NCBI GenBank assembly: GCA_036873135.1
Contig: JAPTYO010000003.1
Span: 23,274,001 to 23,338,000 of the forward strand
Source of the DNA: Clarkia xantiana subsp. parviflora
Lineage: Eukaryota; Streptophyta; Magnoliopsida; Myrtales; Onagraceae
Direction: 5' to 3'
DNA: 64,000 nt
Made by a program: the position numbers and the translations under genes. Positions within the stretch are counted from its first letter, which is position 1, and every line of letters begins with the position of its first letter. Of this stretch, positions 36,501 to 47,180 are shown piece by piece. The notes under the pieces are model-generated. The model made no database searches and was not told where the DNA came from. It worked only from the letters and a program-made list of their open reading frames with translations.

Positions 36501-38860
36501 CATTAAAAGATCCAAAGGGTATAAATACTTACTTTCTTAACTGAAGTCCGAAAATTGTAGAAACCAGTTATGTTAATCTTAAGAATAATGAAATTAGTGG
36601 GAGTGTCTGAATAATAAGATGTGGATATTATAGTAAATGATAGACATTGTCTATCTGTATGAATACATTATTCACATGGATTAGAATATAGTTCCATCAG
36701 TTGAATTGAAATTTCAACATAAGGGATAATGTTCGAAAGACATGATACTCCATAAAGAAAGAAAAATATAATCATCTGATAAAGTTAAATCATTTAGAAT
36801 AACATTACGAAAATTTGTTATTCTGGAAGTTGGTTTACTTGTAGGATTCAGATATTAGTAAATACTTTTTCGGTTTCATTCCCACAATATATTATGTATG
36901 AAGTTTATATTTCTCAATTAATGGATGGTCATTTTAAAAATAAATTTATAGGATAAAATAAATGTTCCCACGAATGGCTTAGTAAGTGACTTGACAACCG
37001 TATGAACTGTAAGATTAGTGGGAGTATGTAGATATTTTACCTGTATAATTGACTATTTCTTGCTCACGTTTAAATGATTATGCATTATGTTTCCCTCTGA
37101 AGTTAAGATGAAAGTTAATGTGAGAGACAATTTACGTGACAAAGATTAAATTAAAATTTTAATCTAGTCACGGTTACAGTTGGATTGTCTCAGAAAGCTC
37201 ACATTGAATTGATCTTATAGAGGGAGTAGTTCTCGAATTCTGCAAATAAAGTCCTAATGCACCTACAAAAACATGTGAATGCATTTATGTTCGTGTAGAT
37301 TCAGATTTAAGGGATATCGTGACAGTTGAAAGTCCACTTTCAATTATTTGTTCCTTTTATGTGTTGGAGCAATATTATAGAAAAGTGGTAATTATCTGTC
37401 GTTATCAATAATGTAAAGTAAGGTTTTTTTTTAGCATGTTTTATCATGCATTAAGGACTGTGGGACTTATTTCAGGGCTTGAGGTTGTCGACACCATTAC
37501 CAAGTCGCTGGAAAATTTATCGTAATAACGCCACAGTTATTTCTTCGTCAAAACGACAAGCATTAAAAGGTGCAAACTTATGGAATGAAAGTTTATTGTC
37601 GTTAAGAAGAAAGTTCAGAAACAAGAGTGTCTGTCAGCATAATGGCCAAGCTGACAATGATGTATTTAAATGAATGTTTACAACTAATGACATTAAATAA
37701 GCATGCAAATAATGGGTCTTAGTTGTAAAGTTGATGATGATGATGTTTGACACTCTGAGCTCAATGATATGTTTCTGACTCCAATGTTTTCCTGTTAATT
37801 ATGATTGTGTACACATAAAGTTTATGATAACGGGAAAACCTTATGCAAAGCCTTACTCGGACCCTAATGTGTTTATATATATTACTTACAGGCTTATGTT
37901 TGATAAGATGTAACTGTCGTGGTATATGGAAGGGAGTATGCTGCTTAAACAAGTGTATGACCGCCATAACCCGCATTTACAGATTATTGAATGTAAGTGA
38001 TTATGATGAACGGAAAGATTAGATTTTACGCGCGCCTTATGTTATTCCATAAAGATGTAAGACTTATGTGATTATCTGGCCAAGTGGGAGAATGTAAGAA
38101 TATATATTTAATGTTACAATATATATTCTAATTATGTGGCCAGATAATATTAATGAGTATAGATATATTGAATAATGTATTATATTATATTATATCAATA
38201 TATATCTTTATGGTATGATTTAATCTAGACCGTTCAATTGGTTACTTGATGGACGTACCAGATTAAAGGGTATAATATTATAAACGGTCCTCTCTCCCTG
38301 CCAGTTATTGACACAGAGATTAAGAGCAGTTCTCCATCAACTGGTCTCTGATAGAAGGATGGACAGGGGAGAGAAGTAGAACCGTTCTACAGAGAAGCAC
38401 ATCGACAGTCTAAGAAGATCAGAGGAAAGTAAATCAATTACCGGGTAAGCCATTCCTCTCTATATATTTTCCCTCATAAAGCATAATCAAGATCCTGACA
38501 ATTAGGGTTTGTAAATCTAACAGATAGATCAGAAAAATTGGAAAAGGATAGAGATTTAATACTCGATGATCAGGACGAGTCTCGTCGAAAGGTACTTTTA
38601 TCCGTTCTTGGAGCCGTTGAAGCCTTTGTTCCTTGCAACAATAGAAGTACATTGATGAATATCAATCAATTAGACAGCTATGTATAGCATGCAATTATCA
38701 TCAATCTGCAATACTATCCTATATATACTGAATGAAAAGTAGCAAATTAATATTGGCACACCTGAAGAGGGCTCAAAGGAAACTCAGTAAATCTGTCATC
38801 GCGTCTATAGTTGCCAATGCGGTTAAAGAGTCCTCCAATCCATGATCTTGATCCAAACAT
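30504..38860 (-). CDS. ELMO-domain protein, eight coding exons, with an LTR element in an intron
   Basis: Coding exons on the minus strand: 38860-38762, 38631-38563, 31997-31882, 31790-31736, 31606-31486, 31351-31301, 30791-30697 and 30605-30504, total 235 aa. Recognisable blocks are SWIGGLFNRIG, LQRLQERIKVPFDETRPDH, EALMALWHLAFP, WKDMGWQGPNPATDFRGCGF, KRATWEYPFAVAGINITFML and EQAFDVLYCIAFEVMDSLWL. R95 in TDFR matches the conserved Arg that animal ELMOD proteins use for GTPase activation on Arf-family proteins. I infer a related role but cannot show it. Exon 6 uses donor GTGAGT at 31300; an earlier GT (31311) breaks the frame. The exon 5 acceptor has a weak pyrimidine tract. Intron 2 carries the 6.1-kb LTR element (32399-38522) antisense. 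An untranslated exon probably lies at about 39204 and above. Confidence 0.9.
32356..32398 (-). repeat. Partial copy of the ELMO exon 2 / intron 2 junction
   Basis: This stretch repeats 38530-38570 (GATAGAGATTTAATAC core) with a few differences. Without the LTR element the two copies would be adjacent, a tandem duplication of about 42 bp. It places a near copy of the splice donor inside the intron. Confidence 0.7.
32399..32828 (+). repeat. 5' LTR of the non-coding element
   Basis: It begins TGTAAGAATATATA and ends AATCTAACA. It is AT-rich with a GC-richer end (about 32600-32750), likely the transcribed R/U5 part. Confidence 0.92.
34390..35480 (+). repeat. Hairpin array with CCAAAG loops
   Basis: Three units of GTTTCTAATCACCAAAGTGA type with ACTAGAATG after them (about 34420, 34506, 34580), two units of TTATTGTCACCAAAGTGGCT type (about 34680, 34793), and three of TTGCCCAAAGGTCGATTATA type (about 35105, 35190, 35285). 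Each has an inverted repeat around a (C)CCAAAG(G) core, and the stems differ between groups. A further unit uses CCACTAAAGTT inside GTCAGG...CCTGAC (about 35446-35475). Confidence 0.65.
38093..38522 (+). repeat. 3' LTR of the non-coding element
   Basis: The 430-bp copy of 32399-32828. It ends only 40 bases from the ELMO exon 2 donor (38562-38561). Confidence 0.92.
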
Positions 38861-39842
38861 AGCCTTAGATATATATTAGCTGCAACCACCACCAATCTAT
38901 TGATTGAGACAGAAAGTTTATACCAAATGCATGATCCGATTAGTATGATGAAGAAACCCTAGAAACTTACTGAAACATTGAGCCGAGCCGAGCCAAGTGG
39001 GACACTAATAAGGAAGATGCATAATTATCTGAAAATTCCAACTGATCATCATTGAGGTTGTAATGTCTTGAGTGGATATTTACACATGTAGCACTCTCTC
39101 ATCAATCTATATAAAAAAAAAAAATTGTTAATTAGGTTAAATAGAAAAGGAACCTTGTCAAGCAAGAAACTGATTCCAGATACAAAGGAAAGTTTATTAA
39201 ATACCTGTTGGTGATTCGGCTGCTTAGAATGTGTGCTGGAGATACCTTAAGGCTCACGCAAGACAAGAAGAAGAAGAAGAAAAGAATGGCATTTGCAAAT
39301 TTTTGGGAAAATGAAGAAATTAAGAGCATGTTTTTCGGTGGTTCTTTTCTTTGTCCTCTCTTTCAATCTCTCTACCTTACAAATCTATTTCCTTCGTTTT
39401 CCACAATTTTTGGCTTCCTACTATTTCGATGTCTCTCTCTATCTCCTTGCTTAGATTATTTATGTAGAACCCAAAAAGAAAAACCTAAATTTGTTAAATT
39501 ATAGACTTAATAATAACACTAATAAAAAAAAAGTTGCACTAGATCAAGAAGAAGACAAAACATAAAATAATTAATTAATAATTGTCTAAAATTCATTACT
39601 TTAGTGGCATGATAGTCGCCCTAAAAGATCCACATATTTAAGCAATAAAATAATATATCCTTTGTAACCCCGGACTGTTCTCTGGATCGGAATCTGCACT
39701 TCCAAGCAATTATCAGTGTCATATATATATATGCATGACTTAGTGACATTCTTCTTATTGCACTTCTACATTAAAATTACTTAATTAAATATAATATAAT
39801 AAATATAATAAAGTAACCGAATAACTAATAAAATAAAAAAGG
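38861..39842 (-). promoter_or_regulatory. ELMO gene leader and upstream region
   Basis: An acceptor-like GCAG lies about 24 bases upstream of the ATG and a donor-like CAACAG|GTATTT at about 39204, so the leader is probably split. The region up to 39842 is AT-rich with no other gene. Confidence 0.45.
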
Positions 39843-40039
39843 ATGGTATCTGCGCCAGCAACAAGACTGCAGAGGAAGGAGGTGAACCCCGGCGAGGATC
39901 TCCGGCTAGGCGCGCTGGCGGACGATCTGAAAGGCAGCAGCAAAAGCAGCAGGGACGACGTTGCAAAGGAAGGATGGAGCAGGGTGGCGCGACGGAAGGC
40001 CGTGACCGGGCAACGGAATCCAGCGACAGCACACGTCGG

Positions 40040-40727
40040 CAGCGGCGGATCTATAGTATGTCAAGCGGGTTCCCGGGACACCGCTTGGCTCGGGTATTTT
40101 TTTGTAAATATATGTATATTTTCATTAATATTTTCTTGGGAACCCGGTTAATAATTTAGAAGGACACCACTTGACACAATTGTTCCTGTGGCCGAGCTGG
40201 TAAGGCATAGTGATTATAACTTATAGGTCACAGGTTCGATTCCAGCGTGTGGTATCTCTGCATTTCTGCAGATATAATTTTTCTAAACTATTTATTACTA
40301 GTTTATATAGTTTTCCAACTTTTATAATATTTTACTAAAAAAACTTTTATAATATAAAATATGCACATTTTAAATACCATGATTTCCTTTCTTTCCAACT
40401 TTTTTATAAGCCACAAAATACACTTTATAAATAAAAATATTCATAATCTTCTTTCTCGTATGAATGATTTATTTTTTCCACACAAAATCAATAGTATCAT
40501 GTAACATCTTGATCTTGATTTTACTTCTTTTTCTTAATGAATTGAACATAGTACAATAGATAATTCTTCTTTTTTATCAGTTGTACAGATTCATAGCTAT
40601 TATAAAAATGTCATTAATGTTACGTTTAAAAAAAAAAAACCCGACCCGAATTGATATTAATATAACTCATTCTTAATATTATGAAAGAGCAGGAACCCAC
40701 TTAGCTGGGTTCCTGGATCCGCCACTG
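40040..40727. mobile_element. hAT element, 688 bp, carrying a tRNA-like segment
   Basis: Termini CAGCGGCGGATC and (reverse complement of the other end) CAGTGGCGGATC, with a perfect 8-bp duplication CACGTCGG (40032-40039, 40728-40735). There is no transposase. The interior holds a tRNA-like unit at about 40181-40250. Confidence 0.88.
40181..40250 (+). repeat. tRNA-like segment with A and B boxes
   Basis: An A box TGGCCGAGCTGG (40189-40200) and a B box GGTTCGATTCC (40233-40243) have normal tRNA spacing. The anticodon arm does not fold cleanly, so this is more likely a SINE head or decayed tRNA copy than a working tRNA gene. It lies inside the hAT element. Confidence 0.6.
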
Positions 40728-41590
40728 CACGTCGGATAAGGCAGCCTGGTCGGAGCGGAACTTGGCTCCGGTTTCCGGCGGAAGGAGATGCAGACAGGAA
40801 CAACGTCATTCGGAGCGGCGGGAGTGGTGGTCCGGCGAGGAGGGCTGCTGGAGGTGACACCGGAAATCAGCAAAGGTGAGAGGGGCTAAGGAAGGAGCGC
40901 CAGTGGTCTCCGGCGAGGTGGATGGTGGATGCGAAGCTGGCAGGCGGCGACACAGGATGGCCGGGGGGAGATGGCTGTTGAAGGCGGACGGAGCTAGTAA
41001 CGACGCGGCGGGGGAAGGCTGGTTGGCAACGAGGAAAGAAAAAAAATATTTCTTTGCACTACAACAAAAAACGCACAAGTTACGATAAAAGTAGTATTAT
41101 TATTGTTGTTCTGTGTTACTTTATACGTAAAATAACTCTATTTATAACTAAATTAGGACTCCAAATAGGGAAAATAAAACCTGAAAAATGTGCAATATTA
41201 ATATTCCGAAAATAACATATATTTTTATGTATTTACCATAAATGCACATAATATATTTTATTAATATTTTACAATAAATATGCATATACACTATCATTTT
41301 AAGCCATCCCGTTCTTTAAAAAAATTGCGACCTTCCATATCTAAATACTTCATTTTTAGTGCGTCACATATAACATTTTGAACAAGTGTTTACAAATACC
41401 CTTGCTTAAAAATAAAGCAGCACATTGATAAGTTTACATTGATAAACTCACCATAATTGTCAGATCTAATCCGTTTGAACGATCACATAAAAATGTTTAA
41501 GAATCTCAACGACATCAGATTTCAATGTGATCAAATAAACTCAAGTTCCTCTGGTAAAATCATCCACAATGGTTAAGAAAAAAAGTTTAT

Positions 41591-42842
41591 TGATGTGGAC
41601 GACGTCTCGGATTTGGGCGTGCGAGTACACTTTTTCATGCAAAAACGCGATCTGAGCAAGACCTATAGTATACTATGGTTTTGACGTTTTTCGGCCAAAT
41701 TCTTTCGTTTAAGGGGTCGAAATTGCAGTTTTATATTTCTTCGTGTCTTTTTTGTAATTTATCGGTTTTGTTAGGGTCTGTTAGCAAGTTTCGGTTTTTG
41801 ACCTAGGGTTATGGTTTTTCTTTTCAGTATTTAAGCTATGTTAGCCGTCATTTACATTAAGATTATTGATATATGAAAAAACTGAGGTTTTCCTCAACCT
41901 GCGTCAATTCTTCGGTATTCTTCTGAATCAACGAATTATTGCGCCTCTATCCAACAAATTCTTGGTATTCCCCTAAATTAACGAGTTTTTGTCTCATCTA
42001 TCCCCATCACGCTGCATCAGAGCCGAAGATTCTGCACGATGTCGTTCCTTGATTGACTGACACCGGATCATACCAGAACTGCTGTTGTTCTTGATAATCC
42101 AATTTATGATGAGTACGTTGAAGATGAAGACGTCACAACGATGATCCATCATCACTCCACCTTCCATGATCCTGGATTCACCATTTCCCCGACCGCCATG
42201 AGCGACTTCGAAGGCCTCTTGACCTCCGATTTCGGGTACAAGCCACAAGGGAAATCGACCCCAACATCGGCACCAAGACCACACTCGAACACCACTTCAC
42301 GTGAAATTTTTTATGATTTTGTGGCTGAGTGTGCTCTTCTTCCTGCTTCCTATTACTGGCCTTCGTTGCGCAAGATTCGAGGGCGAATCTTCTCTTCCCT
42401 GAAGAGAATGATGTGGACGAAGTCTCGGATTTGGGCTTGCAAGTACATTTTTTCATGCAAAAATGGCGATCTGAGCAAGACCCATAGTAAATTATGGGGT
42501 TTAACGTTTTTTGGCCAAATTCTTTCGTTTAAGGGGTCGAAATTGCAGTTTTATATTTCTGTCAGTCTTTGTTTTAGTTGTCGGTTTTGTTAGAGTCTGT
42601 ATGCAAATTTCGGATTTTTACCTAGGGTTAGGGTTTTTGTTTTCAGTATTTAAGATATGTTTAGCCTTCTTTACATTCAGTTTATTGATATATGAAAAAA
42701 ATTGAGATTTTCCTTTACCATGCGTCAATTCATCGGCATTCTTTTGAATCAACGAGTTATTGCGCCTCTATCCATCAAATTCTCGGCATTCCCTTTCGAA
42801 TCAACGAGTCTTTGATCCATCTATCCCCATCACGCTGCATCA
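41591..42842 (+). mobile_element. Short terminal-repeat retrotransposon with an auxilin-like fragment
   Basis: LTRs 41591-42019 and 42409-42842 begin TGATGTGGACGA and end GCTGCATCA. A perfect 5-bp duplication TTTAT (41586-41590, 42843-42847) flanks it. It sits inside the integrase of a minus-strand copia element. The interior is only 389 bp. ATCAGAGCC spanning the left LTR end fits an initiator-Met primer site. The interior encodes a host-like peptide, so it is a TRIM/SMART-type element that has picked up a gene fragment. Confidence 0.85.
42020..42408 (+). pseudogene. Captured auxilin-related gene fragment
   Basis: From ATG 42198-42200 the frame reads MSDFEGLLTSDFGYKPQGKS, which resembles the N terminus of plant auxilin-related proteins (pattern MxDFxGLLxxDFGxKPQGKxAPM, from memory). 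The frame continues into the right LTR without a stop. The segment upstream (42094-42197) is also open. It has no J domain and would not be functional auxilin. The match is short, so this is a moderate call. Confidence 0.5.
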
Positions 42843-42849
42843 TTTATAG

Positions 42850-43580
42850 TAAGGTCCCCATACATCAATATGAATCAGATCAAAAGTGACAAAGCTTCTA
42901 TTAAGAAAAGGAAGTCTAGATTGTTTCGCCATAGGACAAATATTACAATCAGAGGCTGCTTTATTATGTAAATTAAGAGACTGGAGATAAGGAATCTTAT
43001 TCATGATTTTGAAAGGAATATGGTCTAATCGCCTATGCCAGAATGGTTTGAGGGTTGCTAATGGAAGACTGAAATGCTACATGGGCTATTGGTTGATGTT
43101 TGAAAAAGTACAGCCCTGCAGCTTCAAGTCTACTCCCCAACACCATTTCTTTACAACGATCCTGCAAAATCACATAATTAGTGTGAAATATAACTGAACA
43201 AGATAAATCATTTGTCAACTTAGCAACAGATAGCAGATTAAATTTGAAATCTGGTAAAAAAACATGACATTTTTCAACACTAATTTTTTTTTTCCTAATT
43301 TCAACATTTCCAATTCCAGCAACTCTAATTAAATTTAACACCATTTGGCAGTTGAACATAAGATTAAACAGAAGCTAGTAATCTATTCAGAGTTAAAACT
43401 CACATGATGTGTGACACCAGTATCAACAATCCAATCAGAATGATTAACAGAGGTATAAGCAAAAAAGGATGGACCTGCAGTAGTGGAAGCTGCATTTACA
43501 CGAGCTTCGGCCTCAGAATCATGTTGAGTTTTAACCATGCAGCGAGCCAGATACTCCAGCTGCTTAGTGGTGATCATCAT
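42850..43580 (-). pseudogene. Copia protease and integrase N-terminal region
   Basis: The protease motif WIVDTGVTHHV is at about 43400-43435 with a stop just after it. Next come LLSVAKL, the HHCC zinc region of the integrase (about 42870-43010) and FDLIHIDVWGPY next to the insertion point at 42843. Reading frame is interrupted by stops. Confidence 0.7.
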
Positions 43581-44627
43581 AGGCTGATTCTCGGGCAGCT
43601 TAAGCGGTGTGGAGACTCGATTGCTACCACCATCATTGCTGGAGACATTAGAATTGGCATCAATAGCATCACTGGCTTGAGGTGTCCTGCCCTGGCCCTA
43701 ATTGTTTCGAAACTTCCAACCAGGCGGGTAGCCCTTCTTCTGGAAACAGTGATCATAGTCATGGCCTCTCATTTTGCAAAAATCACAGATCAAATTCAGG
43801 TTCCTTTTCTGGCCCCTCGACTTGTTAGTCGTAGCATCAAATAGAAAGGAAGGTTTAGAATCAGATGCATTTTTATAAATGGCACCAATGGAAAGACTTC
43901 TCTGATTCTCTTCCTAAGTTAAAACATCATATGCCTGGGAAACAGAAGGCAAGATTTTGCGCATGACCAGGCTGGTACGCACGTTAGAGTAGGAATCATT
44001 AAAGTCATTCAGAAATTGGAAGAGCTTCAAATTGCTTGTATGAGAGACATGTTTTTGAAATGCAGGGCAGCCGCAGTTAGGAATGTTGCAAATTGCGTCA
44101 AACTCTTCCCACATTGTTCTGAGCCGGGCAATGTATGTAGAAATTGATTCCACTCCTTGTTGAGCAAGGCAAATGTCTCTTTGCAGTTGGAAAATTATTG
44201 AACCATTGACTTTGTGAAGTATTTCTTTTAAATCATTACAAACATAAAATACATTTTCAGTGTAAATATTCCCAGACATAAGCTCACATAAGTCAAAGTT
44301 CATGATCCATGCAAGCATTAAAGCATTGCAATGGTCCCACAAATGATGCAGGCTATGATCAAAATTCTCTTTCTTGCACGCACTTGTAACAAAGCCAAGT
44401 TTATTTTTCGAACTAAGGCAAATTCGCATGGCTTTGCTCCAAAAGCCGTAATCCTCAGAAGAAGTAAGTTTTTCAGAAAGCAGTGAAAGACCGACAGAAT
44501 CTGAGGAGTGAAGGTACATAGGGTGATTGTGATCTTTTTTGGACGTCGCTTCGACAACATTATCCGTTGGAGCAATGTCTGACACGTTGAGAGTCTCCTC
44601 TAGACCTTTGCTTGATTCAGAAGCCAT
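43580..44627 (-). pseudogene. Copia gag with zinc knuckle
   Basis: ATG at 44627-44625 (MASESSKGLEE). It is a UBN2-type gag with the family's Trp (DYGFWSKAMR) and continues to a TAG at 43916-43914 that looks like a mutated CAG, after which the frame carries on to a CCHC knuckle (CDFCKMRGHDYDHC, about 43745-43790) and a second stop. It is part of the decayed copia element. Confidence 0.75.
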
Positions 44628-45522
44628 ATTGGTAAAAAAAACGAATACAGATCGCAAAAGAATGACAAATCTATAAAGAGAAATCAATATCAAGACTAGG
44701 TCAAGAAAGAGGCTTTATAAAATTAGATCATAAAAATTACCAGGCCTATGATTCATATGAATCGTCATAGGAGAACGGCATGCATGCAATTTTAAAAAGA
44801 AAAAAAAAAGTGTTTGTCATCATCGATCTGTAATAATCACAAAGAGGATTGGAAGATCTATAACTAGTTGAACATGAGACTATACAGAAGAGATATCAGT
44901 CCAATTGGAAGGAAAATAGAGATTCAGATATAGCCAAAGAGAAGAAAACTGACATACCTTTTCAGATCTAAAAAGATCATAATCCAAAAAGACAGACCTA
45001 GAAGACAAGAATAACATTGAATACAACAGTCATGTAAAGTTAAATCAATCATAAGAGATGATTTATAGGTTCGAAGCCAATAATAATCACGGTCTATCAG
45101 ATCTGAACCATACTGATGGATTCTAACCATCGAAAAACCACAGAAAGAATGTCAAGAGTCGCAATCGCACAAACAATATACACAGGATCTCAGATCCACA
45201 ATGAATATGAAAGTAAATCAACAGATCTTCGATCTTTATAACTCAAGCGCCATGAAAAGGACGTCGAATTCAGTAAAGTTAATCAAAAAATCGATTCGAA
45301 GCAACATAAAACGAAGAAACAAAGAATATTGTTCGTTTATCAGCGAAAACAATTTTAATGTTTGAAATTGAAAAAAAAAAAACGAGTTGAATAAAACGTC
45401 GTAACACAAGAAAATCTCGTTTCCGATCGATTCAAAAGATTTGAAGAACAAAGAGAGTACCACAACGGAAATATCAACAAAGGACCGTCGAAGAAATCAA
45501 AGTTTCGACAACTCTGATACTA

Positions 45523-45861
45523 TGTGAAATTCGGAGGTTCGCAGTTAACAGAAGAGAAGAAGACGAATGGATCAAAACCCTACCAGACACAAGCATGAAT
45601 ATAAGAGATCATTTGTATGATATCATTTTTCTTATTACATCGCCCCTATATATACTAAATCTTAGGAAGTAAATAAAGATTGCACCACAACCTTTCTAAG
45701 TTAGACAAATAAGTCCTCAGACAAGTACAAAGTCGAGATTGCATCATTGGACCGGACTCAATACCAACTGGGCCACACTAACATCAATTGGGCTGGCCTA
45801 ATACAAAACTGTCCAAGCCCAATACACAACAGATCAGGCCGAATTATTACGGGCCTCAACA
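45523..45861 (-). repeat. 5' LTR of the decayed copia element
   Basis: On the minus strand it begins TGTTGAGGCCCG (45861) and ends at 45523, next to the primer-site-like sequence. There is no partner LTR in the window. The boundary at 45861 rests on sequence context only. Confidence 0.6.
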
Positions 45862-46156
45862 AAGAGATGGTCCAAAAACTAGCGTACGTAAAATGCAAGT
45901 TTTCAAACTATTTGATGTTGATTAATTAACTCATATAATTATTTAATTTGTTACCACCATAATATTTAAATAAATTAAAACAATTTTATGGGCTTAAATT
46001 ATGGAACTCCTCATCTATATCTATATATATATAATAAATTGAAAGGTAAGATAGTGTTTTATTTTATGTGAGTCTGCCACGTTAGCGTTTTAAACATTTT
46101 ATACAATGCCACGTGGAGTGTATGTGGAGTTGACACCTCATCAAGGTTAATATATA
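45862..46156. other. AT-rich spacer, possible old Helitron 5' end
   Basis: A TCTATATCTATATATA stretch (about 46013-46028), followed by GTCTGCCACGTTAGCG and later a CCACGTGG motif, resembles 5' ends of plant Helitrons. I could not define an element end. Confidence 0.35.
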
Positions 46157-47074
46157 CTAGGCACTAAACCCGCGCAAAGCGCGGGCGAGTAAAAAATTGA
46201 AGTAAATTTATAAAATTAATTATGCAAAAAGTAATTCTTGTACGTAAAGAAAAAAAAGTGCCTCATTTAAATTTATTTATTGAAACACTATAGAAAATAT
46301 TTCCTTTGTTCAAATTATTTGAATATATATGCACTTCCTAGAATTTGCAGTATTTTCTATCTAATAATTAGATTAGATATATGCTAAAAAAGATAATATG
46401 AGTATGCATAGAGCTTACCGTATTTTCCTTCCAAAAACACACGCATTATAAGATTTGTACTTAAAAGATTGATTGAGGAGCCCAACCCAATAGTTATTAG
46501 GTCAAAAAAGCCCGCCTCAATATCTCCTATGATTTTACTTTCTCACGGTTACACAATAGCCGCTGCTTTTCTTTATTTATCTTCGTCATCTTCTCTGTAT
46601 CCCGATTCATTCTCTTCCATGTATGTGATTTCCATCTCGGTCAGGCATCATTCAATCAGCTAAGTCAATCGATCGATCCCGTCTTCAATGGTGAGAATTC
46701 TCCATCGAATTTTTTAACTGAAAAGCAACAGTCGTTGAGAAAAATCTTCAGATCCAGCAACAATTAACCCATGCACGACGTCATTAGCAGTGGCGTAGGC
46801 GAGCAAGTCTCGACATTCAGCCATTCCCCAATCGGCGGTGGTGATATACCCGGGGAGATTCTAACGACGATGGTGCTGGTCTGCCCAACGCTAGGAGCTT
46901 ATGCATAGTTGGTTCATTCTCAGTAAGGGAAAGATCAGATGAAGAAGTACATTGAACGGAAGATTAGGTCGAACTCATGCATAGATCCGGCAACGAAGAA
47001 TTGCATACCAAGCTATGGCTTCAGAATTCAGAATGGGCTCCAGAAATTTTTATTATATGGTAAAATTAACATAT

Positions 47075-47180
47075 TGAGTTGAATGTGATTCAATAGATTT
47101 AATGATATATTAAAACGCTAAACGGAAATATTGAATTGAATGTGATTCAATAGATTTAGTGATTTATTGAAACGCTAAAC
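47075..47180 (+). repeat. Two-copy tandem repeat
   Basis: The unit TTGAATGTGATTCAATAGAT with AAACGCTAAACGGAA occurs twice, about 57 bp apart. Each unit contains the palindrome TTGAATGTGATTCAA. Confidence 0.7.

Larger units (their letters stand above)
32399..38522 (+). mobile_element. Non-coding LTR retrotransposon (LARD-like) with apparently identical LTRs
   Basis: LTRs 32399-32828 and 38093-38522 are each 430 bp and I see no difference between them. The 5-bp duplication GATAG (32394-32398, 38523-38527) is perfect. A TGGTATCAGAGC primer site is at 32831-32842 and a polypurine tract AAGTGGGAGAA abuts the 3' LTR. The 5.26-kb interior has no frame above about 70 codons despite the young LTRs, so it must be moved by proteins from elsewhere. 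It lies antisense to the ELMO gene. The interior contains repeated hairpin units (34390-35330). Confidence 0.92.
39843..41045. other. GC-rich island split by a hAT element
   Basis: Two GC-rich blocks (39843-40039 and 40736-41045) stand out from the AT-rich surroundings and become contiguous when the hAT element is removed. Frames exist on both strands, but none matches a family I know, and joining the blocks brings an early stop in the + frame. It could be a captured gene fragment or the end region of another element. At 41058 the sequence CACTACAACAAAAAA resembles a CACTA-type terminus, without a partner in view. Confidence 0.4.
41300..45861 (-). mobile_element. 5' part of a decayed copia element, interrupted by a terminal-repeat element
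   Basis: From right to left on the minus strand: LTR 45861-45523, primer-site-like (T)AGTATCAGAG next to it, gag, zinc knuckle, protease, pre-integrase HHCC region, and the first part of the integrase (HIDVWGPY). The integrase continues (LTIVDDFTRG) beyond the 41591-42842 insertion. The element then fades at about 41300-41400, and no second LTR is seen. Several in-frame stops are present. Confidence 0.78.

Noticed and set aside
40181..40250. A functional tRNA gene
   Set aside because: The A and B boxes are good but the anticodon arm and acceptor stem do not pair properly.
41058..41072. CACTACAACAAAAAA as a CACTA transposon end
   Set aside because: No matching inverted end with a 3-bp duplication in the window, so it stays only a resemblance.
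42141..42593. The whole 150-codon frame as an auxilin gene
   Set aside because: Only the first part resembles auxilin-related proteins. The rest runs into LTR sequence.
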